DNA of 64,000 nt from Misgurnus anguillicaudatus (GCF_027580225.2 NC_073342.2:16379001-16443000), one strand, 5' to 3'; shown: positions 1-12,613, counted from the stretch's first letter. Made by a program: numbers and translations. The notes: generated from the letters alone by a model not told the origin.

Positions 1-1210
1 CTTCAGATCACCCCATAGATTTTGGATGGGATTTAGATCCGGACTCTTGCTGGGCCATTCCAAAACCTTGATCTTATTTTGGTGAAGTAATTTCTTTGTT
101 GATTAGAGGTGTGCTTTCTGTCATTGTCATGCTGTGAGGTGAAATTTCTCTTCATTTTAAGTGTTTTGGCAGAAGCCTTTAGGTTTTGGGCCAAAATTGA
201 CGGGTATTTGTAGCTATTCATTATTCTATCCACCCTAATTAAAAACCCCAGTTCCAGCCGAAGAAAAGCATCCACAAAGTATGATGCTGTCACCTTCATG
301 CTTTATTGTGGGCATGGTGTTCATTTGGTGATGTGATGTGGGTTTTATTGCACCAAATATATATTTTGGTATAACAGCCCAAGTTCAACTTTGGTCTCAA
401 TGGACTATAATACATTATTCCACATGGATTTGGGACTTAGAAATATTTGTTTTTACAAACTTTAGATGGACTTAATGATATTTTTGAATAAAAATGCTAA
501 TAGCCCAAACATGAAGAATTCAGGAGATTTTTGTCACATGTAGGGAGCAAAAAGTACTTGCCAGATATTGTTACAATTCTTTTAATGTTGCTGTAGGCCT
601 CTCGGCAGCCTTCTTTACCATTTTTTTTCTGGTTTTCTCATAAATTTTAGGTGGATGCCCTGGTCTTAGTAATGTCAATGTTGTGCAATATTTTCTCCAC
701 TTGTGGATTATTGTTTTTACAGTACTCAATGGTATCTTCAGGGTCTTGGAAATGTTTTTAACCCTCTGTGGATTGATATTTTTCAACAATGGGATCATGT
801 ACCTGCTGAGTAAGCTCTACACAGACAATCGCTTTTTCAGTGGGATGATACTTAGAAAAAATCCTTTAGGACCAGGTACACTTCATTAATAGTTAAAAAG
901 TTATTTTAATTGATGACAGGTATGTACTACTTCATATTTACATATCTAAATGTGATTGTTTGCTTCTGAACACTGCCAAAATCACTATTGTAAAGGGGTG
1001 TGCACACTTGTGCAGCCTGGTTATTGTACGGCTTTGCTTGCCATTTCTTCACCACAAAATTATTCTTGGTGTTTTTTACTTTGATATATAGGTTTAAAGT
1101 AGGGAATTAAGTTGGAACAGGTTCCAAAATGATTCATCTTGGTTTCATTTTATAAATCACAAAAACATGCAATTTAAACAGGGGTGTGTAGACTTTTTAT
1201 ATCCACTGTA
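1..1210 (-). mobile_element. Tc1/mariner-like DNA transposon, decayed, cut by left window edge
   Basis: Minus-strand remnants of a Tc1-type transposase. The segment 571-798 reads as the N-terminal helix-turn-helix region (KTLKIPLSTVKTIIHKW is typical), and 1-300 carries broken C-terminal coding sequence. The right terminus near 1180-1210 reads, on the minus strand, TACAGTGGATATAAAAAGTC, a Tc1-like inverted repeat next to a TA target dinucleotide. Stops and frameshifts interrupt the coding sequence, so this is a pseudo-transposase. The other inverted repeat lies beyond the window. It sits inside an older dispersed repeat that resumes at 1211. Confidence 0.85.
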
Positions 1211-1771
1211 GATAATTTATTATAGCATGTTAAAGGCGGAGTCCACGATGTTTGAAAAACGCGTTGGAAAAGGAGACGGGCCGACTACCAAAACACACTT
1301 ATAGCCAATCAAATCAAATCAAATGCCGGGTTGCGTATGTGTGGGGCGGGTCTATCAACAGAAGGTCCAGATTCTATTGGGGTAGGGGCGTGTTTGTTTA
1401 GGTGATTTCAAATATCAATATTGGCTTTCAAACATCATGGACTCCGCCTTTAAAATTGCCACTTTGTAGGTGTGAGCAAAAATGTGCCGTTTTGGGTGTG
1501 TCCTTTTAAATGCAAATGAGCTGATCTCTGCAATAACTGGCAGAGACGTGGTTGGATAGTGCAGATTAAGGGGCGGTTTTATCTCCTTCTGACATGACAA
1601 GGGGAGCCAAATTTCCATTACCTATTTTATCACATGCTTGCAGAGAATGGTTTACCAAAACTAAGTTACTGGGTTAATATTTTTCACATTTTCTAGGTTG
1701 ATAGAAGCACTGGGGACCCAATTATAGCACTTAAACTTGGAAAAAGTCTGATTTTTTATTATATGTCCCCT
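1211..1771 (-). repeat. Dispersed AGGGGACAT-type TTAA MITE, interrupted copy
   Basis: Same family as 15359-15786, 26560-27003, 43890-44042, 56309-56616 and 59267-59692. Landmarks shared with the other copies are the stretches around 'GCCACTTTGTAGGTGTGAGC' and 'ACATGACAAGGGGAGCCAAA'. This copy is split by the Tc1-like element on its left and by a 216-bp MITE at 1234-1449. Confidence 0.75.
1234..1449. mobile_element. 216-bp TTAA MITE (AGGCGGAGTCCA family) nested in an older repeat
   Basis: The termini are AGGCGGAGTCCA and TGGACTCCGCCT, perfect inverted repeats continuing with one mismatch into ATGTTTGAAA. Both sides carry TTAA (1230-1233 and 1450-1453). Removing the insert and one TTAA restores the sequence seen uninterrupted at about 15470 in another copy of the host repeat. 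It has no coding capacity, so it must have been mobilised in trans, probably by a piggyBac-type transposase (inference from the TTAA target). Confidence 0.85.
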
Positions 1772-3013
1772 TTACTTAGGACTTTCTTTAGTACATTGCG
1801 TTAATACTGCTCCAGTTACAATCTTACAGAAACTGCTCCTATTTTGAAAGTCAAATGATTTCTGAAAAATAAACTGAAGCTCATGCATTCATATCCGTGA
1901 CTTTATCGTGTGAACAAATTCATTTATGGTCAATCTGGCCTGCACTCAAACCCCCCTACTTAAACCTCAAAGAAAACTGCATCAAATGTGTCCAAAAGGC
2001 TACGGGTTTACAGAACTGTATACCTCAAAACCACATAACCAACACTCACCATACAATGGAAATTTAAATAAAACTACAATCTCCAATCAAATTGTGTGTG
2101 CATGTTCTTGTATCTGTCCAAAGAAGCCCACAACATGCCACTTTTATTTCTTTCATACATTATATCTGATTTCTTTTTATATAGTTTTATATCATCTTGC
2201 CAGTTGTGAAATGCTCCTTCTTAACTGAAGACGACTGTCTAAGTGTGAGCAAATGTAAATATTTGATTTCAATTAGAATATTGATATTTGCCTTTAATGT
2301 AAACATATGTTGATGTTTGTTAAAGGTCAAGTGTGGGTTTTTCATTATGTAAGGTCTTTATACACTACTGATAATATAGTTATCTATTATATTGCATTTC
2401 TGTCAAGAGATCCTTCTAAAACTTCCACATTGCACCTTTAGATGGCCATGTACTAATATTGACTCTGCGGTGAATTTAAGAACCACACGGTTATTGATTT
2501 CATGCACTTGTCTTCTGTTAACTCTTTCATGAGCAACAGTCAACAGTTTTGCAAGACGTGTGGGCAGGAGAGAATGTAATATCTCGTTTGTGCAAGACAA
2601 AAAAAAGGGAAGGAAAAAGACAGGATGATGTTGGCAAAAACCTAAATAAACAGCCGAGTGGAATTTATGAAAATGCAGGCATAACTCATTAGACTGAGCG
2701 GGATAGATTTCCGGTGTGGTATGCAAAATCGACAGACTTTAAAGTTGCAAACACCTGCAAAAGCAAAGAGGAAATTTAAGGTATGACAGCATAGTTTACA
2801 TAAAGTGATGTACAAAATAAATGTGCCAGTCAAGTACCAGGTGCAACAGTCAAAACCTTTAGGTGCTTAAAAAGACAATTGATCAAGACTTATCAGCAGG
2901 CCTGGGGTTTAAAATACATGTAATGTCAAGACTGTAAAGAGCTCAGGGTCAAAATGAATCAGGGCTTGGGCCAAAAATGCCAAAAGAGTGACAAAAAAGA
3001 ACTTTTAGACACT
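1772..3013. other. Gene-free stretch
   Basis: AT-rich sequence with no convincing exon, RNA gene or intact repeat. Short open frames here (for example near 1926-2228 and 2403-2726) lack family similarity and coding character. Confidence 0.5.
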
Positions 3014-3613
3014 AGTGATAGACCGATATATCGGCCGGCCGATATATCGGGCCGATTTTTGCGAGTTTTATGTATTGCATCGGCCGATATGTGGCTACTG
3101 TGTTCGCCGATAGTTTATTCGTGCATTATTTATAGACAGAGTGTAGGAAGCCGCAAGCGATTGCAGGGCATGTGACTAAAAACAACCAACCTTTCCATGA
3201 CAACATCGAAAGCTCGGCCTAACAGCTGATCATAGCTGGACAAAGCAGGTTTTTACTTCTTATCTCTATATATATATTTGTAGTAGTAAAGTGCTAGAAA
3301 TTAATATCCTTTGCTGACAAGTTCCTCGTCATTGTGGAGAGCGAAGTTCATGGTTCCTTTGCACCCTCACCTGTTTTTACTATTTGTTAAATATAGTTTT
3401 TTAAGTTCAATAAATGTTACTTTTTAAAATTGAGACTTGTAACATTTGGCATCATCATTGTGTCATTTTTATGATGTAAATTAAGTGAGCAAAAGTAGTA
3501 TCGGCTCCAAATGTCGGCTCAAGAAAATTGGCAGCCTGTATCGTCATCGACTAAGGCTGTTGAAACAAAAATCGGCATCGGCACTGAAAAAAATCCATAT
3601 CGGTCGATCCCTA
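3014..3613. mobile_element. hAT-like MITE with CGATATATCGG palindrome
   Basis: The ends are TAGTGATAGACCGATAT and, inverted, ATCGACCGATATGGATTTTT. A second copy with the same internal order lies at 43069-43671 and a diverged one at 24470-24949. The region 3023-3050 is a perfect 28-bp palindrome. Non-coding; the superfamily assignment is tentative. Confidence 0.7.
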
Positions 3614-3844
3614 TTACACACTATATGTAAAATGTGGGGACAAAAATAGTACCACTGTTTTTGTTTGTTACTGAAAATAACAATACGTGACACTGTGTGC
3701 GAACACCCAGCTGAAGTCATTGATTTATTGTTTTTTTATATAAACTCATCCTACATAATGTAAAGAACAATCTTTAAAAATATAACCTTGATATATCTGT
3801 AATACGGACTGCTCCAAAGCTCATACACTCTCATGTCTCAGGTA

Positions 3845-4010
3845 CATGAAGGTACAAAAGTTATCACCTTATTAGAAAGTACACTTTTGTACCTAAAAAG
3901 TGCACATTGGTAGCTGAGAGGTACCAGTATTGGTACCTCAAAGGTTCATAGCTGTACCTAAATGCGACTTATCAGGACTTTTTTTTAAAGTACCGTCCCA
4001 GCAACTTTTT
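3845..4010. repeat. GGTACC-rich MITE remnant
   Basis: Contains the phrases TACCTAAAAAGTGCACATT and AAAGTACCGTCCCAGCAAC, also seen at 9901-10049 and, as a short fragment, near 7560-7610. Eroded copy. Confidence 0.5.
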
Positions 4011-4140
4011 TTCTGAAAACATATATTTTCTTATATATAATTCTAAGCTAACACATTGATTTTTTTTTATAACAACCACAAAAATGTAAATATATGACCC
4101 CTTCATAAAAAAGTAAAAAAATCAGCAAATTCTACTTTAA

Positions 4141-4922
4141 AGGACAAGTTTGGTATTTTACACTTAAAGCCCTGTTTTCAGATTGTTTATGATGAAGTTT
4201 TGACTGAAATTAGGACATATGCGGCTGCCCCGAGAATTTTCGGGTGTTTCTTGTATCACCTCCCACCTCTATAGTGGCTATGTGGGTGCACAGGAACGGT
4301 CCTTCCTGGGATGCATTGAACTTTCGTTTACAAAGACGTGAAACACACAGAGTGGTCAGGGGTGTTCACTGATATGCTCACACAAAAATCGCTGCAAAAG
4401 ACGCATTCCAAACGGTTTTATTGTAGTTTTTGCCAAACTCCATTGACTTGTATTAGATGTGCTGTGAGGTACAGTATTACTCCGCGCCGGGAACCCGTTT
4501 GTATTCTTGCAATTGGCAAAGGCAGATTATCGCCACCAACTGGGCTGGAGTGTCTATTATTTAAGCTCTCGACGGAAGAATATACGGGTGTGAGGCGTTT
4601 GGAAAAATAGGTCCACAAGTTTACAACGAATGCTAAAAAACTGTTAGAAAGCATCTTTTGCAGCGATTTTTGTGTGAGCACACCAGTGAACACCCCCGAC
4701 CACTCGATGAGCCCCACGTCCCTGCAAATGAATGTTTAATGCATTTTAGGAAGGATTGTTCCAGTGCACCTACGCACACATTGTAGAGGTGGGAGGTGAG
4801 GCAGCAGGCACCCGAGGATTCTCGGGGCACCCGCATGTGTCGAAATTTCAGTCAAAGCCGTTCTATTTCATCATGAACGGTCTGAAAAGAGGGCTTTGCG
4901 TGTAAAATACCCAACTTGTCCT
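4141..4922. mobile_element. 782-bp foldback TTAA MITE
   Basis: Flanked by TTAA at 4137-4140 and 4923-4926. The ends AGGACAAGTTTGGTATTTTA and TAAAATACCCAACTTGTCCT are inverted. The two arms (about 4141-4470 and 4590-4922) are diverged inverted copies; the same reading frame phrase (EWSGVFT...LTQKSLQK) appears on opposite strands in each arm. No transposase. Confidence 0.85.
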
Positions 4923-5130
4923 TTAAGTCGCATTTTGTTAATGAAAATGAAGCACTTGATAAGACTGGTATCATGTGTATTATGCAAAACTATCTTCAGT
5001 ATGACATGGGTAGATAAAACGCCTGCGTTGTAGTGAATACTGGCATCCGAGCTAAAAGAATTCCTCTGTGTGAACAATAAGCACATTTATGGAGGAGTAA
5101 GACACTGAATGACAAAGTCACAGATACATT

Positions 5131-5131
<1 letters not shown>

Positions 5132-5166
<35 letters not shown>
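5132..5166. repeat. (AG)n microsatellite
   Basis: Uninterrupted AG dinucleotide run of about 35 bp, then imperfect GA-rich sequence to about 5190. Confidence 0.95.
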
Positions 5167-5175
<9 letters not shown>

Positions 5176-5501
5176 CAAAGACAGAAGAGAAAAGGATGAA
5201 GGCTCAGACTGGTACAGTTGGAAACAGGGTTGGCAGTGTGTTGGACTATGGTTGGGGGTTGAAAACATACATTCAGCCCGTCCAAAGGGCACAGAGGCCA
5301 TCTGCAACCCCCTCGAACCCTAACCAGCTCTACTGTATATAAATCCTACACATAACCAAACTCCTCCAATGCCCAGAGGGTGGGATAAGTAAAAATCTGT
5401 CATTGACATAAAACTCAACATGCATTTTATAATTAAAAAGGGTATCTTGTGCAATATATCGAATAGTAATATGCATATTTCAACGTTTTGCAATAATTTA
5501 A

Positions 5502-6122
5502 AGGAAAACACCACCGTTTTTTTATATTTTACTATGTTCTTACCTCAACTTAGATGAAATAATACATACCTATCTTTATTCAATGCGTGCACTTAATCTT
5601 TGTACAGCGTGTCGTGAATGTGTTAGCATTTAGCCTAGCCCCATACATTCCTTAGGATCCAAACAGGGATGAATTTAGAAGCCACCAAACACTTCCATGT
5701 TTTCCCTATTTAAAGACTGTTACACGAGTAGTTACACGAGTAAGTATGGTGGCACAAAACAAAATGCGGTGATTTTTAAGCGGATAAAAAATTAGAACTA
5801 TAATTGTATGACGGAAGAACACTTAGTTTGTAGCACTCCGACCTCGGCACATTTTATTTTGTGCCACCATATTTAGTTGTGCAACTACTCATGTAACAGT
5901 CTTTAAATAGGGAAACCATGGAAGTGTTTGGTGGCTTCTATATTCATCCCTGTTGTTTGGATCCTAAGGAATGAATGGGGCTAGGCTAAATGCTAACACC
6001 TTCACGAAGCGCTGTAGAAAGATTAAATGCATGCATTGAATAAAGATAGGTATTTATCAATCTGTCTAAGTTGAGGTAAGAACATACGGTAATAAAATAT
6101 TGAAAAACAGTGGTGTTTTCTT
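5502..6122. mobile_element. 621-bp foldback TTAA MITE
   Basis: The left end AGGAAAACACCAC and right end GTGGTGTTTTCTT are inverted and flanked by TTAA at 5498-5501 and 6123-6126. The arms mirror each other through the whole length (for example GCTAACA/TGTTAGC and TTTAAAGACTGTTACACGAG against its inverse near 5893-5912). Non-coding. Confidence 0.88.
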
Positions 6123-6126
6123 TTAA

Positions 6127-8649
6127 TGTTTTCAATACTTCACCAAATTGTGTATAGTCAAACTTTTAAGTTGAGGTGGATAACAGAGAGACTGCAACGT
6201 GAATGTTAATGTCTGTGTGTGCATGAGTACCATGTATGTTGGTTACATCATTTCAATTTTCAAATTTATCTTAATATAGTTCAAATGAATTAAGCTTTGA
6301 GCATTACCATATCATATAAGTTATTAAACACATCGCATTCTTTAAATATCATGCAGTCCTAGTATCTAGTCTATTGTATTTTTTTGCTTTAGAAGCATTG
6401 TTACACTATGTTTAGAGAAGCAAGAATCGATTCATGGGACAACGTCAAGTTAATTATGGCCGCATACCGGCAGAAAACACACCCTTGCTTAAAGTTAAGT
6501 AGAAGTAAACAGAAGACATCTGTTGTCTCGTTCAATAATTGATTTATTATTACCAAGGTATGGGAGGAGGTATGCATCATCTTTAGACGCTAATTTGGCT
6601 ACTTCAATGTGAGCGATTGTTGCCATAATGCTTAAATAACGAATCGTTTGTTTAGGTGTCACTGGCTGGCCAAGCCTATGGTGAGTCAGTGGTTGCCAAG
6701 CAGGGCTTTCTGGTAGGTGCAATGTCCAAAGTTCACATTGGCATCGACTAAAATGATAATGGAAAAGATGATAAATGACCAATTAATTCTGCTTGGGTTT
6801 GCTATGGGTATTTTGTGGTCAATAAATATTAAATACACCACAGAAACCATAGTAAAGGTAAAACGAAACAGTAATGTTTGTCGTTTCATACAAAATATGT
6901 CAAACAAGCTTGATGCTAGGCTAGCTTAGAAAAAAAATGCTTTGACACATTACCTCACCCCTTTCCAACAGTGATCAGGGTAAAGGGGTCACATGACCCT
7001 TGAGGGTTCTTCCGAATCAATGATTAACTTTTATCCAATCAGTGCCAGGATACGCAGTTGGACGGACTGATCCTGATAAGAAGGGGTAACTATGGGACCA
7101 TTATAAGCTGTCAGCAAGTGAACTGGTACTGATTTGGGGACAATGTAAAACATTTGACATGTGATATTCAGAGTTTTACCCAAAAGTGACTCACTTGACA
7201 ACCTAAAGTTCATTGTCAAGTGTTCAGTGATTCTTCGAAACTGTGCTAAAGTGAAAAGTTGTGGCTTAAACTGGTTTTGAACGGAACAGTCCACCTAAAA
7301 ATGAGAAAGCATGTGTAATTCATGACTTATTATTTACAAACTGGCATGACTTTCACTTATCAGTGAACATTTTGAAGATCAAATCCTAGTTACTATTTGC
7401 TTTTAAACAGAAACGAATAGCGGCTGGAGGTGTGTAGAGCTCTAAAAAAAGCACAAAAAAATGTACTATAAAAGTGGGTTTATATGCACTATCCCATCCC
7501 TATTTACATTCATTATATGAAAAATTATTCTTCAAAAATTCAATCAATATGCAGCTTTTAGGTACAAAAGTGTACTTTCTGAAAAGGTACTGCCCCAACT
7601 TTGTACCTTCTAGTATGTGTGTTATATGCACTGGGACTGATAAAACAATCTTTGCCATTATCTTTCCTATCCAATGTATCCCTATATAGCTGGTGCGGGA
7701 TCAGGTATTCGCTGTTCTCCTGCACGTACACAATGACGAAACTGATCCCAGACCTGTTGCTCTGGAAAATGTAGGCGGGACCGAGACGCGTCTACTCTCA
7801 CTTTAAACAGGGATGTTGGTGGTTGGCAAGTCACATCACCAGGGAAACTGGCAGAACCTGTCGAGTCAGATACTGGAAATCTTCTTACAAGTATTTTCTC
7901 TTTCTCACCCTCCATTCCTTTCCTCATTCACCAGGTCATAGTTACAATCAACGTTTCACAATCCTGGGGTTAGCCGGAATGTGGGGATGGGTAGAATCGT
8001 ACTAAACGTGCTTACTATCACAGTACCTATGGGCCTTAACATATAGCCAGTAAATCATCCTTACGGGCACGCAAAGATTAGAATGTGAAGAAAATGTTTT
8101 AGCGAAGCTTAAAAGATGCAAATCTACAACAGTGTGAGCCCTTCCCTTCAAAACAAGGGTGCAAAGGTCCCTCCACTCGCAGTTTACACACATGAGCCAT
8201 CGTAAACGGATCAGCTTCACATGTGGAGAGCTTCATACCAACGATCAAGTAGATTAGAAATCCACACAAAGGCAGAAGACCACGTCGGAAAACAAAGTTC
8301 ACAGATTTTCCGTGTTTTACTTGCATTTTGGCCCAGGTACACGCTGCACTTTAGCTTGTAGCTTTACCCTCATCAAATTTCTCAACAGTTGTTGGGAAAC
8401 TTCGCTTGCAATTCTCCACACCATTTACTCACCACCACCTAGTCGGTTAGTTACAATACTAATCAAAAGTACACTGTTAGAAGCACAACCTACAGTGTTA
8501 AATTAACACACTGCAAACTTTTTTACTTATTATTTTTGTCTTGTTTTCAGTAGAAATATCTAAAAAAAAATTCAATTTAAGATTTTTTTTGATGCGAAAA
8601 ATGACCTAAGAAATCAAAAAAGTTTTTGGACAAAAAATATAAAATTTAA
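6127..8649. other. Gene-free stretch
   Basis: No gene recognised. Minus-strand open frames at 7682-7927 and 8099-8326 are more GC-rich than their surroundings but show no known domain and no convincing splice context. The region may fall inside the first intron of fa2h. Confidence 0.45.
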
Positions 8650-9268
8650 AAGGACACCACTTTTTTTGAAAATATGCTCATTTTCCAGCTCCCCTAGAGT
8701 TAAATATTTGATTTTCAGCCGATCTCCGAGTCTGGCGCTACCACTTTTAGCATAGCTTAGCATAATCCATTGAATCTGATTAGACCAGTAGCATTGCGCA
8801 AAAAATAACCAAAGAGTTTCGATATTTTTCCTATATTCCTATGTAATAATCAAGGACTTTGCTGCCGTAACATGGTTGCAGGAGGCGCAATGATATTATG
8901 CAGCAGCCAAAAATAGTCCCCATGCTATTGAAAGATACCAAGGGGACTATTTTCGGCAGTGCGCCTCCTGCAGCCATGTTACAGCAGCAAATTCATTGAT
9001 TATTACGCCAGAATGAGAGTATAGTCCTAGCCATATCGGCCTAGAAAATCACAACTTTTAATTTTCCGTCGGTCTTAGTACACAATGTAACTACAAAAGA
9101 AGTTTTAAATAGGAAGAATATAGAAACTCTTTGGTTATTTTTTAGCGCGATGCTAATGGTCTAATCAGATTCAATGGATTATGCTAAGCTATGCTAAAAG
9201 TGGTAGCGCCAAACTCCAAAACAGGGAAAATTACCATATTTTCAAAAAAAGTGGAGTGACCCTTGGCT
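8650..9268. mobile_element. Foldback TTAA MITE (AGGGACACTCC family), old copy
   Basis: Left end AGGACACCACTTTTTTTGAA after TTAA (8646-8649); eroded right end before TTAA (9269-9272). The inverted arms contain CATAGCTTAGCATAATCCAT and its mirror ATGGATTATGCTAAGCTATG. A better preserved copy is at 58097-58795 and a right-end fragment at 30192-30290. Confidence 0.82.
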
Positions 9269-9665
9269 TTAAGTAAATCTCTGCTTAAAACAAGCAAATA
9301 AATTAAATAAATAAATTATTGAAATAAGTTTACTTTTTTCCTTAAACAAATATTTCTTAATTTTTTGCTGGTTTTAAACCCAAATTCACTTGAATTGTAT
9401 ATTTTTGGTCTAAAAACTAGTCTAATTTTCTTAGGTCATTTTGTTCATCAAGACAATACATCTTAATTTAAGAATTTGTATATATTTGTACTGAAACCAA
9501 GACAAAAATACTAAGAAAGAAAGTCATTTTTTGCAGTGCACTGCTATAATCCAAACCAATAGTGGTAAAAATTAACCCTGAACCAGTTAATTTTTTTGTA
9601 TTTTTGGTTAAAAAATGGCCAAACACACCTATGGTCAGGTAAATGATTACTTCATAATGGTATTA

Positions 9666-9851
9666 CACTGTAAAAAATTGTTGGTTCAGCTTAAAAAAAG
9701 TAAGTTACCTGGTTGCCTTAACATTTTAAGCTAATTCAACTATTTAACTCTTTTGAATCAACTAATATTTTAGGTCAAATCAACTCAAAGTTTATGGCAA
9801 CCAGGTAACTTACTTTTTTTAAGGTGAACCCACCAAATCCTTTTTATAGTG
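9666..9851. mobile_element. Short palindromic MITE with CACTGTAAAAAA termini
   Basis: The arms AAGTAAGTTACCTGGTTGCC and GGCAACCAGGTAACTTACTT are perfect inverses. The termini CACTGTAAAAAA / TTTTTATAGTG are flanked by TTA and TAA, which would suit a PIF/Harbinger-type target (inference). Confidence 0.75.
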
Positions 9852-9900
9852 TAATATCAGCATCAAAAAGCAAAGTAATTGTGAATCCGTTGGCTGTTAG

Positions 9901-10049
9901 CTGTCACTGGGTCAGCACCCTTTCAAAAAGTGCACCTAAAAAGTTCATATTAGTACCTCAAATGTACATATTGGTAATAAATGTATACACATCCATACCT
10001 AAATGGTAAATATTAGGGCCTTTTTAAAGGGTACTGCCCCAGTGACAGC
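9901..10049. mobile_element. Short MITE with CTGTCACTGG termini
   Basis: The terminal phrases CTGTCACTGGGTCAGCACCC and GGGTACTGCCCCAGTGACAG are near-inverted repeats about 150 bp apart. Internally it has several GTACCT/TACCTA boxes like 3845-4010. Confidence 0.72.
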
Positions 10050-11820
10050 CTGGCAGTGTAGCCCCCTATATTATTCAGATGGAAAATGTGTACCAGACGA
10101 TTATTTACTGTAAATTCTGGCACAAAAAGCATTGAAATTAAGGTGACAACATTACATTGAATTTTATTTGACAATAAATGAATGCCGATACTCAAAGCAG
10201 GTGAAATAAAGGTCATCATTTCCATTAAAAGAGGAAGATATGTTATATAACAGCAAACAATCCGTGATGAGAAATGTTATGAGATAAGCGTTTGTAAAAA
10301 CAATGATATCTAAAAGGCATTTTTTCAAAAGATAGGAGTTCTTGTGTAAACAGAGGACTGGTGTGACATCCTGTTCAATCAATATGCGTTTTTCCTTCTA
10401 CTTTCCAGCGTTAATATGTCTTTTCTTCTGACAAGTCTGACAAATGAGGTTCTTTCTTCTCTACTGGATGAACCTGTTGCATAGAACCTGCTGGAAAACC
10501 TGGAGGTTTGCTTTACCCCGAGGTCCTACAAAGGGTGCTTTATTGAGTTCCTTGAAGAATTACACCACCTGGTTCTTACTAACGTACCCTTCACTGGTCA
10601 AACTGGTTTAGGCTTGTATCTTTTTAACGCATTGCACAGATTTCAGCTTGTCACAGTTGAAGATCAACATATAGTACGAATCAAGATATTGATAAGGCTG
10701 GTGCCTATTCGAAAATTTACTATGTGCAATAAAATCCAACATAAACAATGCAAATGATTTACTTGAATTTGTATGATGAAAATCAATGTGAATCGTGTTT
10801 GTAGCAATATCAGCAACAAACCTGCTGAACTTCAATGGCGTAATTTTTCTTACGCAACCCATATGACAAATGAATCGCACTGATTCGGTTTACACAACGA
10901 AGTTCCCATAAAACTGAAATAAGCATTAGTGAGTCCTACAGCCTACAAATCCACAAAAAACTCCATTCAACTACCGTGTCTGTACTTTACTACATTAGCC
11001 AGCGATAGCTTTTCCGTGTCCCAAGGTTCCACACAAAACCATGGCTTCAAGTGTCTCCTGGTGACTGTAGCCTTATGAGTCCTGTACCCAGGTACTCCTC
11101 TCTCTTGGGAACCCTACTTGATGCAATTAATGAGCAAGCAAACTTTAGTTACTTCAGGGACCAAACCATCTGCCTTTCTGCTCTGTCATAATCTATAAAA
11201 GTGACCTACATGAAAGTCTAACCTCTGAGCATCTGCTAAGACTAGACCTTTGGCCCCAAGCATACTGTATAACGTCCCAATCCCGTTTCACCTGCTCCCA
11301 AGGTGTGATCCAGCAGTCAGACCTAACCTCCTTGGGGAGAGAGTATGTACGGTTGCAAATTGATGAGGTTTGATGACACTAGAGCACTAAAGTACCGAGG
11401 CTGTCCCTATTGGTGTAGCATCCCGCAGTAAACATTTACTACACCTGAGGATAGCTGTTCATCTTCAATTTTTTAGTTTTAGGCTCTGCATAAACCTCAC
11501 AGTTTCAACGTGAGGTCCTCGCAGGATCACGAGATGAAATTAATAAAGGAATTTTACTGTATTCAGCATTCACAACAGAGATGGCCCTTTGGTAAACGCT
11601 GGCATGGTTCTTTGTGAATTAGCAAACAAAAAGGCTATTGAAGGAGAATTCATATCCTCGGAGAAAAGCATTCCAGAAGCTGGGAGACACATGCTTCGGC
11701 CTTCATACATTCTTCTCAAAATCTCATCGAGCAACCAGCCAGACCGATTGAAATCCTCAACATGTGTTTCCGCGCTAACTTTTAAAATGAACACTTTTAA
11801 AAATAAAGTTGCTTCAAGAT
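10050..11820. other. Gene-free stretch
   Basis: No exon, RNA gene or intact repeat recognised. It has moderate complexity and could contain long-decayed coding or retroelement sequence that cannot be identified by eye. Confidence 0.4.
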
Positions 11821-11990
11821 GCCACAGAAGAACCATGGTTCCATAAAGAAAACCTTTCTTAAAAGGGTCTTTAGATTATAAAAATGTATGAAAGAAATGG
11901 TTATTTAAAGAACCTTTGACTGAAAGATTCTTTTTGGAACCAAAAATGGTTCTTTTATAGAAATTGATAAACCTATCATTATTTATTCAC

Positions 11991-12605
11991 CAGTGGCGGC
12001 TCGTGACTGCTCATCTGAGGGGTGCAAATTCAAAATTAGTGCTCGGAGTGTCATGTGTGTTCCTTGTGTTTTCAAAATATGTGTTTGTTGCGTCATGTGA
12101 ACCACGTGCATCACGTGTTTTGTCAAAAGAAGTGCCTACTGCACACGCGTCTAAACTGTTTATGATAAAAGAGACGCTCACGTTCACGAAATAACACAAG
12201 ATACTCCCTTAACAGTCATTCCAGAAAAACGCAGAGTTTTTTTGTGATTGTTGCGGGCCAAAAGTCCTTGATTTTGCGGCGCGTTTTCTTAAAAATGCGA
12301 TGGAATATGCGGAATATTTATGCAATTTATGCAATGGAATTGCGGGAATTTGCGAAAATTGCGGAACTTGCAAAAACTGCGGAAACGTGCAAAAGCTGCA
12401 ATAAATATGTGACTTTTTGCAACAAAAATGCGGAGATTATGAAATCATGCAAGCCCCGCATATTTTGTGCGTGGAAATATGTAATTAATGCGGCGAAAGT
12501 GCGTCGTATTTGGAAAAAAATGCAGCCCCGCATAAATATGCAGACTTTGGCTGATTATGCAATATATCGAGCGCCCTCGAAAAAAGAAGTCAGCGGGCGC
12601 CACTG
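11991..12605. mobile_element. 615-bp non-autonomous hAT-like element with perfect 8-bp target duplication
   Basis: The left end CAGTGGCGGCTCGTGACTGC and right end GTCAGCGGGCGCCACTG form imperfect terminal inverted repeats. The element is bracketed by identical TTATTCAC octamers at 11983-11990 and 12606-12613, the duplication length typical of hAT elements. The right two thirds (about 12250-12550) is dominated by reiterated TGCGGAA/TTTGCGG words, giving a 134-codon open frame with no recognisable domain. A partial relative of the left part lies near 37805-37925. Confidence 0.88.
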
Positions 12606-12613
12606 TTATTCAC

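Noticed and set aside
5109..5342. 77-codon open frame rich in Glu-Arg
   Set aside because: It is produced by the (AG)n microsatellite reading as alternating Glu/Arg codons.
7682..7927. 81-codon GC-richer minus-strand frame considered as an fa2h exon
   Set aside because: The sequence does not resemble any part of FA2H and no in-frame splice pair was evident.
8312..8506. Plus-strand peptide starting FYLHFG, reminiscent of the FA2H YYLHFG motif
   Set aside because: It is on the wrong strand for fa2h and the surrounding residues do not match the hydroxylase domain.
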